Source of the DNA: CAWEBF01 sp963807235
GTDB taxonomy: Bacteria; Acidobacteriota; Vicinamibacteria; Vicinamibacterales; UBA2999
Assembly (NCBI GenBank): GCA_963807235.1
Contig: CAWEBF010000009.1
Location: forward strand, 310,001 to 374,000
DNA: 64,000 bases
Direction of reading: 5' to 3'
Positions 23,801-34,073 of the stretch are shown piece after piece. The position numbers and the translations under genes were made by a program. The first letter of the stretch is position 1, and each line of letters opens with the position of its first letter. Below the pieces are notes generated by a model, which was not told where the DNA came from, ran no database searches, and saw only the letters and a program-made list of their open reading frames with translations.

Positions 23801-25883
23801 CATGTGTCCATTATAGGAGTCGATTCGGCAAGCAGGGCCTGAAAGGCCGCCTCATCCAGCGTCGGCACGCCAAGCGCCGCGGCCTTGTCGGCCTTGCTGC
23901 CTGGGTCCGCGCCCACGATCACTCCGGTGGTCTTCTTGCTGACCGAGCCCGCGACCTTCGCGCCCAGCCGCTCGAGCGCGGCGGCGGCCTCCTCGCGCGT
24001 CATGGACGCCAGCGTGCCCGTCAGCACGTAAGTCTTGCCGGTCAGCGGTCCAGGCGTCGTTAGCGCCGCGCGCTCCTCGGGCGGCACCTCCATCCGGATG
24101 CCGGCGTTTCGAAGGCGCGTCACCAGCTCCCGGTTGCGCGGCTCGTCGAACCATTCGCGGATGGACGCGGCCAGCACAGGCCCGATTTCCGGGGTGTGCT
24201 GCAATGCCTCCACGGTGGCCCCGGCCAGTGCGTCCATCGACCCGAAGGCTCGAGCCAGGACCTGGGCCGCGCGCTCGCCCACGTGACGGATGCCCAGGCC
24301 GTAGATGAGGCGCCAGACGTCGGCCTGCCGGCTGCGGTCCACCTGCTCCACCACCTTGCGCGCGTTCTTCTCGCCGACCCTCCGCTCGATCGCGGTGCCG
24401 TCGGACCGCGTGGACGTGCTGGTCAGCCCGGCGACGGTGTCCACGGACAACGCGTACAGGTCCGCGTAGTCTCGAACGAGGCCGTCGCGAATCAGCTGGG
24501 CGACGAGCGATTCTCCCAGGCCCTCGATGTTCATCGCGCCCCGCCCCGCGAAGTGCTCCAGGCCGCGCTGCAGACGCGCCGGGCATGACGTGTTCTCGCA
24601 GCGCCACACGGCCTCGCCCTCGGCGCGGTGCAGCTGGCTGTCGCAGCGCGGGCAGGTGGTGGGCATCACCCACGGTTTGGAATCGGGGGGGCGTTTGCCG
24701 AGCACCGGGCCCACGACGCGCGGAATCACATCGCCCGCCTTTTCGACAATCACCCAATCTCCCTCGCGGATGTCCTTGCGGGCGATGTCGTCCTCGTTGT
24801 GCAGCGTGGCCATGGAGATCGTGGATCCGGCCACGAACACCGGCTCCAGGATGGCGAAGGGCGTGACCGCGCCCGTCCGCCCCACGTTCACGGCGATGCG
24901 GTTCAACTGCGTCGTGCGCTGCTCGGCGGGAAACTTGAAGGCGACGGCCCAGCGCGGGAACTTGCTGGTGGTGCCCAGCGCGCGCCGGCGATCGATCGAG
25001 TCCAGCTTGACCACCACGCCGTCGGTCTCGAAGTCGAGTTCGCGCCGCGCCGTGGCCCACTCGTGGCAGAAGGCCACCACGTCGTCGATCGTCGGACACC
25101 GCCGCCAGTGGGACTCGACCGGGAGCCCCCAGGCCCGGAGCGTTTCCAGCGTCGCTGCATGTGTGGCGGGGCGCGTCGGGCGCCACGAGCTGGTAGGTGA
25201 AGGCCCGCAGGCCGCGCCCGGCCACGAGCTGCGGATCCAGCGTGCGCAGCGTGCCGGCCGCCGTATTGCGTGCATTGGCGAACAGCGGCTCGCCCGCCGC
25301 CTCGCGCGCGGCGTTCAGCTTCTCGAAGGCGCGGCGCGGATAGTAGATCTCGCCCCGCACCTCGATCGCCCCGGCGGCCCCGCCGTCGGGGCGCTTCAGC
25401 GTCAAGGGGATCGCCCGGATGGTGCGGATGTTGAAGGTGACGTCCTCGCCCGCCACGCCGTTGCCGCGCGTGGCGGCGCGGCGAAGCGAGTTCTGCTCGT
25501 AGGTCAGGGCGATGCTGACGCCGTCGATCTTCAGCTCCGCCACGTACGCCGGCGGCTCGCCCTCGGCGAGCGTTCCCGCCAGCCCGCGCCGGACGCGATC
25601 GTCGAAGGCGCGCAGCTCGTCCTCCGAGTACGCGTTGTCCAGGCTGAGCATCGGCTCGGCGTGGGTCACGCTGTCGAAACCGAAGGCCACACGGCCGCCG
25701 ACGCGCTGCGTGGGCGAATCCGGGGTGATCGAGATCCGGATGCGCCGCCTCGAGGTCCGACAGCTCACGCATGAGCGCGTCGAACTCGGCGTCGGCGATC
25801 TCCGGCGCGCCGTGGACGTAATACAGCTCCTCGTGATGGCGAATCAGGCGGCGGAGCTCTTGAAGGCGTTCTTCAGACGGCAT
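23800..25883 (-). CDS. ligA: NAD-dependent DNA ligase; frame broken twice
   Basis: It joins Okazaki fragments using NAD+. The start MPSEERLQELRRLIRHHEE at 25883 leads into the Ia domain. The catalytic lysine is in AELKIDGVSI. The zinc finger is CPRCDSQLHRAEG...CENTSCPARL, followed by HhH repeats and a C-terminal BRCT domain (GKTYVLTGTLASMTREEA). Two extra bases explain the breaks: near 25745, where removal restores PDLITPDSPTQRVGG, and near 25165, where removal restores DAPRTHAATLETLRAWG. As an essential gene, real loss is unlikely. Confidence 0.95.
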
Positions 25884-25926
25884 GCGCAGTGTCTGTTTGC
25901 CCGCGCCGGCGCGCGGGCGCAGACGT

Positions 25927-26970
25927 CTAGCGGTCGCGCGCGACCACGTAGTCTGGGAGATACATGAGGGCGTCCCTGGCCTCGGACGCCGGGAAGGCGT
26001 ACAGCGCGCGCTTGGCACGATCGACGAATTCGCCGGCGATGCGGTGCGCGTAGTCGATCGACCGGGCCTGCGTCAGCAGGCCGCAGAGCTCCCGCCACTC
26101 GTCGCGCGACGCCTCCCGTGCCGCCACCACGCGCCGGATCAGGACATCGGCGCGGGCCTCCCCACGGGCCAGGAGGTGGATGACCGGCAGCGTCACCTTC
26201 CCTTCCCGCAGGTCGCCGCCGATCGGCTTCCCGAGCGCCTCTTCCTCGCCGGTGAAGTCCAGCAGGTCGTCCACGATCTGGAAGGCCATGCCGATATTGA
26301 GCCCGTACTCCCATAGCGCGTCCAGTTCGTCTCGGGACGCGGTGCCCAGCATGCCGCCGATCCTGGCCGACCCCGCGAAGAGATACGCCGTCTTGCGCCG
26401 GACGATCTCGAAATGTTCGGCCTCCGTCAGATCCACCACGCCGTTCTTGGTCAGCTGGTCGATCTCGCCTTCGACGATGCGGAGCGTGACGTCGCACAGC
26501 TGGCGGATGATCTCCAGGCGATCCTGGCTGAGCGCCAGCGACATCGACTTCAGATACAGGAAGTCGCCGAAGAGCACCGTGATGTGGTTGCCCCACTTCG
26601 TGTGCACGGCGTCGCGTCCGCGGCGCAGATCCGACTCGTCGATGATGTCGTCGTGGACGAGCGTCGCCGTATGGATGAACTCCACCACCGAGGCGTACAG
26701 CACACCGAGGTCACCGGTATAGCCGCTCATCCGTGCCGCCATCAGGAGCACGGCCGGCCGGATCCGCTTGCCGCCGCCGTCCTGGATGTACTGGCCGATG
26801 GCCGGGATGATGTCCACCTGCGACTGGACATGGCGCGCGAACTCGATCTCGACGCGACGCAAGTCGTCGCGAATCGGCTCGAACATCTGCGCGAGGGTGG
26901 CGAGCGAAGGTTTTTGCGTGGTGGGATTCACGCCGGTGAGATCAGACCATATCCGCGCGCGGAGTGTCAA
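25927..26970 (-). CDS. Polyprenyl diphosphate synthase (IspB/octaprenyl-type)
   Basis: A trans-prenyl chain elongation enzyme for quinone or carrier lipids. The first Asp-rich motif is LVHDDIIDESDLRRG and the second is QIVDDLLDFTGEEEALGK. KRIRPAVLLM is the substrate site before the first motif. About 347 residues from a TTG at 26970. A GTG at 26931 or the MFEPIRDDL methionine are plausible later starts, so the true N-terminus is uncertain. It is followed by ligA. Confidence 0.93.
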   Translation of the reverse strand: MTLRARIWSDLTGVNPTTQKPSLATLAQMFEPIRDDLRRVEIEFARHVQSQVDIIPAIGQYIQDGGGKRIRPAVLLMAARMSGYTGDLGVLYASVVEFIHTATLVHDDIIDESDLRRGRDAVHTKWGNHITVLFGDFLYLKSMSLALSQDRLEIIRQLCDVTLRIVEGEIDQLTKNGVVDLTEAEHFEIVRRKTAYLFAGSARIGGMLGTASRDELDALWEYGLNIGMAFQIVDDLLDFTGEEEALGKPIGGDLREGKVTLPVIHLLARGEARADVLIRRVVAAREASRDEWRELCGLLTQARSIDYAHRIAGEFVDRAKRALYAFPASEARDALMYLPDYVVARDR

Positions 26971-27006
26971 CGCAGCGAGCCCTCTAATCCGTGTCGTGTG
27001 TTGAAG

Positions 27007-27783
27007 TTACGGGTTGAAGAGCCGCGCGAAGTTCCTGGAGGTGCTCTCCGCCAGCTCCGCATGCGTGGTCCCGCGCAGCTCCGCCACCGCCGCGCAGACG
27101 CGCGCCACGTGCGCCGGCTCGTTCCGCTTGCCGCGATGCGGCACGGGCGCGAGGAACGGGCTGTCGGTCTCGATCAGCAGCCGATCCGCGGGCACGAAGG
27201 CGGCGACGTCCTTGAGCTCGAGCGCGCGTGGAAAGGTCACGATTCCCGCAAGCGACACGTGAAATCCCGCGTCCAGCGCCCGCCGGGCCATGGCCACGTT
27301 GCCGGTGAAGCAGTGAAAGACGCCCTGCACCGGGCGGGCCTCCGCCAGGATGGCGAACGTATCGTCTTCGGCCTCTCGCGTATGGATCACGATGGGCAGC
27401 CCCAGCCGCGCGGCCAGCGCCAGCTGCTCGGCGAAGACGGCGCGCTGCGTGTCCCGGGGCGCGAAGTCGTAGTGGTAGTCGAGGCCGATCTCCCCCACCG
27501 CCCGCGCCAGCGGCTGCGCGTCGACCGCCCGGGCCGTGGCGGCGGCGGCCTCCGGCGGGTGCTCGGCGTAGCGGCCCGCCGCGTGCGGGTGTACGCCAAT
27601 CGAGAACCGCACGTCGGGCCAGTGCCGGGCCACCTGCTCGGCCTGCCGCAGCTCGGGCTCGTCGTCCGAGGCAAGGATCGTGAGCGCGCCCGTGACGCCC
27701 GCCTCCTTCGCCCGCGCCACCACCACCTCGAGGTCCTCCGCGAACTCCGGCCCCGCGAGATGGCAATGACTGTCGATGAGCAC
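27007..27783 (-). CDS. tatD: TatD-family metal-dependent hydrolase
   Basis: 258 residues from a GTG at 27783: LIDSHCHLAGPEFAED. Metal ligands are in DSHCHL, GEIGLDYHYD, PIVIHTREA, VFHCFTGN and LIETDSPFLAP. Members are 3'-5' DNA exonucleases or D-aminoacyl-tRNA/nucleic-acid processing enzymes. It follows metG on the same strand with a 7-bp repeat array between. Confidence 0.93.
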   Translation of the reverse strand: MLIDSHCHLAGPEFAEDLEVVVARAKEAGVTGALTILASDDEPELRQAEQVARHWPDVRFSIGVHPHAAGRYAEHPPEAAAATARAVDAQPLARAVGEIGLDYHYDFAPRDTQRAVFAEQLALAARLGLPIVIHTREAEDDTFAILAEARPVQGVFHCFTGNVAMARRALDAGFHVSLAGIVTFPRALELKDVAAFVPADRLLIETDSPFLAPVPHRGKRNEPAHVARVCAAVAELRGTTHAELAESTSRNFARLFNP

Positions 27784-27791
27784 AGTGCAGT

Positions 27792-27819
27792 TTGTGAATT
27801 GTGAATGGTGAATTGTGAC
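27792..27819. repeat. 7-bp tandem array, TTGTGAA type
   Basis: Units TTGTGAA, TTGTGAA, TGGTGAA, TTGTGAC, ending one base before the metG stop codon (27822-27820). Same words as the array inside larC. Confidence 0.9.
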
Positions 27820-29799
27820 TTATCGAACCCGGGTTCCCGGAGCGATCCGGTCATCCACCGCGACGAGGACCGGGGCTCCTCCGTCAGGGCTGGCGGCCAA
27901 TACCATCCCGTTCGACTCGATGCCCATCAGCTTGGCCGGCTTCAGATTCGCGACGATGGCGATCATGCGGCCGGGCAGGTCCGCCGGCTGATAGCCTTCG
28001 GCGATACCCGCCACGATGGTGCGCGGCTCGGCCTCGCCCACGTCCACGGACAGCCGGATCAGCTTCTTCGACTTCGGCACGGCTTCGGCGGCGAGGATCT
28101 TCGCCGCGCGCAGCTCCACCTTCATGAAGTCGTCGATGGCGATGCGGGCGTCGGCGGGCGTCGGCGCTATAGGGGTCGCCGACGCCGCCGGCGCAGTGTT
28201 TTCTGCCGGCGCCTTTGGCGCCGGGAGGGTCTCGTCCACAGTCTTCTCCTTTTTGGTCGTGACCTGCGCCGGCGTCTCCGCGCCGGTCAGGTCCGTTCGC
28301 GGCCACATCGCCGGTCCGGCCTGAAGCGCGCGCTCACCACTGTTCCGCCATCCGCCGTCGCGATCGAGGCGGACCTCGGCCGGTGGCGTCGCATCACCCA
28401 GCCGCCGCAGCAACTCGGCCGCCGACGTGGGGATCACCGGGAGCAGCAGCATCGAGGCGGCCCGCACGGCCTCGGCGACCTCGAACAGGACGGCGTCCAG
28501 GCGCCCGGCGGCTTGCGGATCCTTGGCGAGCGCCCATGGCGCCGTTTCGGCTACAAAGCCGTTGGAAGCGGTCACGATGTCGAACGCCGCGGCCACGCCC
28601 TCGTGAAGTGCCAGCCGCCCCATGGCCTCGTGGTAGCGCGCCGACGCATCGGTGACAACCTGGGCGAGCGGCCCGCCGCTCCCGGCCGGCTTGACAGTTC
28701 CGCCGCGGTACTTGTGCACCATCGCGCTGACGCGGCTCACCAGGTTGCCGAGGTTGTTCGCCAGGTCGGCGTTGTAGCGTTCCTCGTACCGCTCCCACGT
28801 GAAATCGCCGTCGTTGCCGAACGCGATCTCCTTGGTGAGATACAGCCGCGCCGGATCCGGCCCGAACTTGGCGACCAGATCCGCCGGGTCGACACTCGTG
28901 CCCAACGTCTTGCTCATCCGCTGGCCGCCGTAGTTGATCCAGCCGTGGCCGAACACCTGCCGTGGCGCCTCGATGCCGGCGCTCCACAGCATCGCGGGCC
29001 ACACCACGGTATGGAACCGCGTGATGTCCTTCCCGATGATGTGAAGGTCGGCGGGCCACCACTGCGCGAATCGTGCGTCGTCGGTCCCGTACCCGACGGC
29101 CGACGCGTAGTTGATCAGCGCGTCGAACCAGACGTATACGACGTTGGCGGGTGCGAACGGCAGCGGGATGCCCCACGCCTGACCGGCGCGGCTCATCGAG
29201 ATGTCCTCGAGGCCTGCTTCCAGGAGCCGCAGGATCTCGTTGCGGCGGACGTCGGGCTGCAGAAACGTGGGATGCGTCTCGAAGTGCGCCAGCAGCCGAT
29301 CGCGGTATTTCGAGAGCCGGAAGAAGTAGTTCTTCTCTTTGATCCACTCGGGCGTCAGCGTCGGATGGAACGGGCATTTGCCGTCCACGAGGTCCTTTTC
29401 CTGGCGGAAGGCCTCGCACGACACGCAGTACCAGCCCTCGTAGACGCCCTCGTAGATGTCGCCGGCCTCGTAGCTGCGCTGGGCCAGCTTCTGCACCGCG
29501 GCCCGGTGCCGCGGCTCCGTGGTGCGGATGAAGTCGTCGAAGGAAACAGTCAGCTCCGCCCATCGCTCGCGGAACACCTTCTCCATGTCCGCGCGGTACT
29601 CCAGCGGATCCTGGCCCGATTCCCTGGCCTTCTTGTAGACGTTCTGCGAGTGCTCGTCGTTGCCCATCAGGAAGTACGTGTCCACGCCGCACGCCCGCTT
29701 GTAGCGGGCGATGACGTCGGCAGACACCTTCTCGTAGGCCTGGCCGAGGTGGGGCCGGCTGTTCACGTAGTCGATGGCCGTTGTGAGGTAGAAGCGCAC
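27820..29799 (-). CDS. metG: Methionyl-tRNA synthetase with C-terminal tRNA-binding domain
   Basis: 659 residues from a GTG at 29799. The HIGH-type motif is SRPHLGQAYEKV near the N-terminus and the KMSKS loop is RMSKTLGTS. The zinc-ligand segment (WYCVSCEAFRQEKDLVDG) is present. After a Pro/Ala-rich linker, a Trbp111-type domain begins DFMKVELRAAKILAAE. It charges initiator and elongator tRNA-Met. It is followed by tatD. Confidence 0.96.
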   Translation of the reverse strand: MRFYLTTAIDYVNSRPHLGQAYEKVSADVIARYKRACGVDTYFLMGNDEHSQNVYKKARESGQDPLEYRADMEKVFRERWAELTVSFDDFIRTTEPRHRAAVQKLAQRSYEAGDIYEGVYEGWYCVSCEAFRQEKDLVDGKCPFHPTLTPEWIKEKNYFFRLSKYRDRLLAHFETHPTFLQPDVRRNEILRLLEAGLEDISMSRAGQAWGIPLPFAPANVVYVWFDALINYASAVGYGTDDARFAQWWPADLHIIGKDITRFHTVVWPAMLWSAGIEAPRQVFGHGWINYGGQRMSKTLGTSVDPADLVAKFGPDPARLYLTKEIAFGNDGDFTWERYEERYNADLANNLGNLVSRVSAMVHKYRGGTVKPAGSGGPLAQVVTDASARYHEAMGRLALHEGVAAAFDIVTASNGFVAETAPWALAKDPQAAGRLDAVLFEVAEAVRAASMLLLPVIPTSAAELLRRLGDATPPAEVRLDRDGGWRNSGERALQAGPAMWPRTDLTGAETPAQVTTKKEKTVDETLPAPKAPAENTAPAASATPIAPTPADARIAIDDFMKVELRAAKILAAEAVPKSKKLIRLSVDVGEAEPRTIVAGIAEGYQPADLPGRMIAIVANLKPAKLMGIESNGMVLAASPDGGAPVLVAVDDRIAPGTRVR

Positions 29800-29821
29800 G
29801 CGTGGGTCCCGATGCTGAAAA

Positions 29822-31087
29822 CTAACCGTTGAACCTGTCGTAGAAGGCGGTCACGGCCAGCGCGTGGATCTCCTTCACCGGCCGGCCGCTGGCGGCGGCC
29901 GCGCGCGCGCAGTCGTCGAATTCCGGTGCGGCGTTCACGACAAATCCGTCCCGCCGGGCCACTTTGACGCGAATCTCACCGGCCGCGGTGGGCACGACGA
30001 TGGTTTCACGCGACAGACACTCCCGATCCGCCTCCCGATATCGCACGCCGATCGTCGTCGTCTCCCGAAAGAGCGCGGCCGACACGGCCTCACGGGCGGC
30101 CGGCGGTGCAATCACCGTGACCAGCGTCCCGGGCCGGCCCTTCTTCATGTAGATCGGGGTGTAGAAGGCGTCCAGCGCGCCCTGGGCCATCAGCCCCTCG
30201 AGCAGGCCACCGAACAGCTGTGGGTTCATGTCGTCGATCTCGGCCTCCATCACCAGCACGCGGTCGCCCTGCCGGCCGGACTCGGCCTCGCCGATGACGA
30301 CTCGGGTCACGTTCGGCGCGCGGGCGAAGTCCCGGGCGCCGGCGCCATAGCCCACGCGCTCCACGCGCATCGCAGGCATCGGGCCGAAGGCCGTTGCGTA
30401 CGCTGTGACCAGCAGCGCCCCGGTGGGCGTCACGAGTTCCGTACGCTCCTCCCCGACATACACGGGGGTATCGCCCAACAGGCGCAAGGTGGCGGGCGCC
30501 GGCACCGGATACCGGCCGTGCGCGGACTGAATGGTGCCGCTGCCGACATTGAGCGCGGACGAGACCACTTGCGCCGCCCCAACCTGTTCGAGCGCGTACA
30601 CGGTGCCCACGATGTCGATGATCGAATCCAGGGCGCCTACCTCGTGGAGGTGCACCTCGTCGAGGGACGTGCCGTGAACGTCTGCCTCAGCCTGGCCGAG
30701 ACGCTGAAACAGCCCGACCGCACGGTCCTTCCCCGCCCGGGTCAGCGCCGATCCTTCGATCAGTGCGGCGATCTCCTTGAGCGTCCGATGGCGGTGAGCC
30801 TGGCCATGTTCATGGGTGTGCGAGTGAACATGGCCCGAGTCCGATTTGTGAATTGTGAATTGTGAATTGTGACTTGCCGTGCGCGGCGTCTCTTCCCCTC
30901 GGACGCAGAACTTCGTTGCCGCAAGACCAGCGCGCGTCACCCGCTCCGTCCATACCGTATCGTGGTCGATGGCCAGGCTCCCCAGCGCGCCGCGCACGCC
31001 ATCCAGTGGCACGCCAGCATCGATCAGCGCGCCCAGCAGCATGTCTCCGGCCACGCCGGAGAAGCAGTCCACGTACAACACCTTCAC
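29822..31087 (-). CDS. larC: Nickel-pincer cofactor biosynthesis protein LarC, with a 7-bp array in its coding sequence
   Basis: 421 residues. The N-terminus is VLYVDCFSGVAGDMLLGALI, with a His-rich stretch HVHSHTHEHGQAHRH, then EVHLHEVGALDSIIDIVG and a C-terminal domain with MEAEIDDMNPQ. LarC inserts nickel into the lactate racemase cofactor. Some LarC proteins are made as two parts by ribosomal frameshifting, but here it is one frame. No larA, larB or larE is in the window. The residues NSQFTIHKS just before the His-rich stretch come from a TTGTGAA array (30846-30873), an unusual insertion. Confidence 0.9.
   Translation of the reverse strand: MKVLYVDCFSGVAGDMLLGALIDAGVPLDGVRGALGSLAIDHDTVWTERVTRAGLAATKFCVRGEETPRTASHNSQFTIHKSDSGHVHSHTHEHGQAHRHRTLKEIAALIEGSALTRAGKDRAVGLFQRLGQAEADVHGTSLDEVHLHEVGALDSIIDIVGTVYALEQVGAAQVVSSALNVGSGTIQSAHGRYPVPAPATLRLLGDTPVYVGEERTELVTPTGALLVTAYATAFGPMPAMRVERVGYGAGARDFARAPNVTRVVIGEAESGRQGDRVLVMEAEIDDMNPQLFGGLLEGLMAQGALDAFYTPIYMKKGRPGTLVTVIAPPAAREAVSAALFRETTTIGVRYREADRECLSRETIVVPTAAGEIRVKVARRDGFVVNAAPEFDDCARAAAASGRPVKEIHALAVTAFYDRFNG
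30846..30873. repeat. 7-bp tandem array inside larC
   Basis: Three TTGTGAA units and one TTGTGAC, in frame inside larC, encoding NSQFTIHKS between the N-terminal domain and the His-rich linker. Identical words occur in the spacer at 27792. This is the only array found in the middle of a gene. Confidence 0.9.
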
Positions 31088-31798
31088 AACCGTTCAATCT
31101 TACCCTGCGCCGCCGCCCACGTCTGAGACGAGAGGCCTCCTGCTTCGGCCACGGAGAAGTAGCGCGACTCGGCGAGGATCACGTGATCGAGTACGCCGAT
31201 CCCCATCACGGCTCCCGCGTCCATCAGTCGTGCCGTGAGCGCCAGATCGTCGGGGCTCGGTGTGGGATCGCCGGAGGGATGATTGTGAAAGAGCACGATC
31301 GCGGCGGCCGACGCCGCGGCCGCCTCGCGAAACACTTCTCTCGGGTGGACGATCGTCGTATCGAGCGATCCGATCGACAGCACGGCGGTACGGATCAGCC
31401 GGTGCTTCGTGTCCAGCATCACGATGCCGAAGTGCTCCACGGGCCGGGTGCCGTACAGCGGCAGCAGATGCGCCGCGAGCGCCTGGGGGTTGTTGAGGCG
31501 GGGGCGCTCGCCGGTCGCCATCGCCAGCGTGCGGCGGCCGAGCTCGACGGCGGCCAGCACTTGTGCCGCACGAACCGGCCCGACCCCAGGCACGCGGCGG
31601 CAGTCTGCGGCCGTGGCGCGCGCCAGGCCGCGCAGCCCGCCACGTCTGGTCCAGCAGCTGGTTGGCCAGCGACAGCGCATCGGCGTGCCGCGAGCCGCTG
31701 GCGAGCACGATCGCCAGCAGTTCGTTGTCGCCGAGTCCGGCGGGTCCGAGGCGATCCAGCTTCTCGCGGGGCCGATCTTGACGGGGGATCTCCTTCAT
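31084..31798 (-). CDS. radC: RadC-family JAB/MPN domain protein; frame broken once
   Basis: The HhH N-terminal part (MKEIPRQDRPREKLDRLGPA, then GDNELLAIVLASGS) starts at 31798. The JAMM motif is FHNHPSGDPTPSPDD. Near 31643 one extra base breaks the frame; removing it restores DQTGGLRGLARATA. About 237 residues. The exact role of RadC proteins is unsettled. larC lies just downstream, overlapping by 4 bp. Confidence 0.9.
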
Positions 31799-31929
31799 CG
31801 ACCCGGGTGATTGCAAGAACCGGGTCTGGCCCACTCCGGGCGGGGGGCTGCGGGGCCCGGTGAGCAGGCCCGAAGATTCCTCGTACCGCCGGAGGCTCAG
31901 GGTCGCGATTCGTGCGGGCTCGCTCCCCG

Positions 31930-32737
31930 TCAGCGCGGCACGCCTCCGGTCCACACGCCGTCCATCACCACCGCGGCCCATCCCGTCAGCGACACGCCGG
32001 CGTCGGTCCATTCGACCGTCTGGCTGCCGCCAGGCGCCACCACCGTCAGCCGCCGCGACGCGCCGCCATGCGCGATGGCCGCCACGGCCGACGCCGCGGT
32101 GCCCGTGCCCGACGAGGACGTCGGCCCAGCGCCCCGCTCCCAGATCAGGATTCGCACGCGATCGGGTGCTTCCACGTGCGCGAACTCCACGTTGGTGCCC
32201 GCCGGAAACCTCGGGTGGGTGGAGAGCGCCGGTCCCAGGCTGGCGAAGCGCTCCGGCGCCGGCAGCGGGCCCAGCACCACGCATTGCGGATTGCCCATCC
32301 CGAGCACCGTGGCCGTGAGCCGCTCGCCGTTCACGTCGATATCGGTCTGTCGCACGTCGGTGGGCTGGCCCATCTGCGCGCGGAATTCGTAGGAAGCGCC
32401 ATCCGCCCGCAGCACCTCGAGCGTCTTTGGTCCAGCGTCTGTGGTCACGGTGACCGACGCACCCGGGCCCAGGCGCTGCTCGCGGGCGACCAGCGCGGCC
32501 AGACAGCGCAGCCCGTTGCCCGAGAGCTCCGCGGGGCTGCCGTCGGCGTTCCAGAGCCGCATGACGGCCGACGGCGGGACCGGTCTCGAACAGAATGAGG
32601 CCGTCGGCGCCGATGCCCCGGTGGCGGTCGCAGAGCGCGCGGGCCGCGGCGGCCGGTTCGCCGGGCTCCGTGCCGGCGGCGAGCAGCAGGAAGTCGTTGC
32701 CGTAGGCGTGGGCCTTCACGACCCGCGGGAGCCGCAT
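31930..32737 (-). CDS. dapF: DapF-family epimerase with both catalytic cysteines replaced by serine; frame broken once
   Basis: The DapF fold is clear: MRLPRVVKAHAYGNDFLLL at the start (ATG 32737), NADGSPAELSGNGLRC, GMGNPQCVVLG, WERGAGPTSSSGTG. Normal DapF epimerises LL-DAP with a cysteine in each of CGNG and CGTG. Here both positions are serine codons (TCG at 32523-32521 and 32112-32110). One extra base near 32577 breaks the frame; removing it gives ETGPPSAVMRLWNADGS. It may be a non-classical isomerase, a poorly active DapF, or a PhzF-like relative. Its ATG directly follows the stop of the upstream gene (TGAATG). Confidence 0.82.
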
Positions 32738-33603
32738 TCAGGGCACCGAGAAGGCGTTGAACACGTAGGTGAATCCGGCGCGCGAAGCCCGACACTGCGG
32801 GTCGTGCGCCGTGAGGCCGAAGAACATCGCCGCGTCGCCGCGCCAGCCGCCGACGGTGTAGCGTGCGCCGACGCGGAACAGGCTCCGCGACTCTCGGTTC
32901 CGGGCGGCGGATCGCCGTCGCGCGTGTCGAAGCGGCCGTTCACCTCGCCCACGATCTCCGCCGCATTGGTCAGGGCCCGGGCCAACGACATGCCATAGGT
33001 CAGCACGTCGTTCTGTCGATCGCCCCGGGTGGGGTCAGCCCAGGATGGCGACGCCGCCGTTGCCGACGATGCGGAGCGACCGGACGGTCTTCGCCGACGA
33101 GCATCGACGCGTAGAAGTCCGTCGTGTCCAGGCCCAGGCCGCTCTCGTTCGACGCGTTGGGCAGCTTGGTGGCGAACCGCACGCCGAACGAGGGGCGCCC
33201 CGGCGCCTCCGAGACCATGCGGATCTTGGTGCCGACCACGAAGTCTTCGACGCTCGACGTCGCTGGAACCCGTGGCCGTGACCATGCTGGACAGCGGTGC
33301 CGCCGCGCGAGACGTGATCGACAGGCGGTTGTAGAGGCCGCCGTCGATCTGCAGCTCGGCGATCGAGCTGATCCCGAAGCTCACACCGACCAGCGGCACG
33401 CGAAGCAGGTTGCCCTCGAGGCCCGACGCCGGGTACTCCACGCTTCGCGCGTAGTCGAGGCCGCCCTCGACGAGCACGCGGCCGGCGCCAATCGGTTCCG
33501 GATCCTCGGTGGCCAGCGGTCGTTGCTGAGCGGCGGCCGTGGTCGCGAACAGCCAAGCAGCGCCAGGCAACCCGGCAGCGCGCGGGCGACGTGCCGCGAC
33601 CAC
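32738..33603 (-). CDS. Probable outer-membrane beta-barrel protein; several frame breaks
   Basis: A GTG at 33603 starts a signal-like stretch (GLPGAAWLFATTAAAQQ). Beta-strand-like segments follow: RVLVEGGLDYARSVEYPA, SIAELQIDGGLYNRLSI, FGVRFATKLPNASNESGLG, LTYGMSLARALTNAAE. It ends in an aromatic strand (FTYVFNAFSVP). At least three frame changes are needed. I do not recognise a named family. It lies between dtd (stop next to this GTG) and dapF. Confidence 0.55.
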
Positions 33604-34060
33604 TCAAAACTGTTTCTTGCTGTCGATGAGCATCGTGACTGGTCCGTCATTGACGAGTTCCACCTGCATCATGGCTTGAAATTCGCCGGTCGCGACGGGG
33701 GTGTGCGCGGCGCGCAATTCTCTCACGAAGTCTTCGTAGAGCGCGCGTGCCTCGCTCGGGCGGCGCCGCCGTGATCGAACGACGGACGCCGGCCGCGGCG
33801 CACGTCGCCGTAGAGCGTGAACTGCGAGACGACCAGGACGCCGCCGGCGATCTCGACCACCGATCGATCCATCGGCTTGCCGTCCTCGCCCTCGAAGACG
33901 CGGAGCTCGAGCACCTTGCGCGGCGACGTACGTGCACGTCGGCGGCCGTGTCGTCGCGCGCCACGCCGACGAGCACCAGCAGCCCGCGGCCGATCTCGCC
34001 GGCGACGCGATCGCCGACGCGGACGCGCGCCGAGCTGACTCGCTGGACGACCGCGCGCAT
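33604..34060 (-). CDS. dtd: D-aminoacyl-tRNA deacylase; several frame breaks
   Basis: It hydrolyses D-amino acids from mis-charged tRNA. The start MRAVVQRVSSARVRVGD is at 34060. The family motifs are present: GGVLVVSQFTLYGDVRRGRR and MQVELVNDGPVTMLIDSKK. Four extra bases, two near 33930 and two near 33760, account for the breaks; removing them restores VHYVAAKVLELRVFE and DHAAPPSEARALYEDF. With these removed the protein has normal length, near 150 residues. Confidence 0.88.
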
Positions 34061-34073
34061 CGGGCGCGGCTGG

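Noticed and set aside
27805..29832. Long open frame on the plus strand opposite metG
   Set aside because: It is antisense to a well-matched metG and has no ribosome-binding site or domain; long antisense frames are common in GC-rich DNA.
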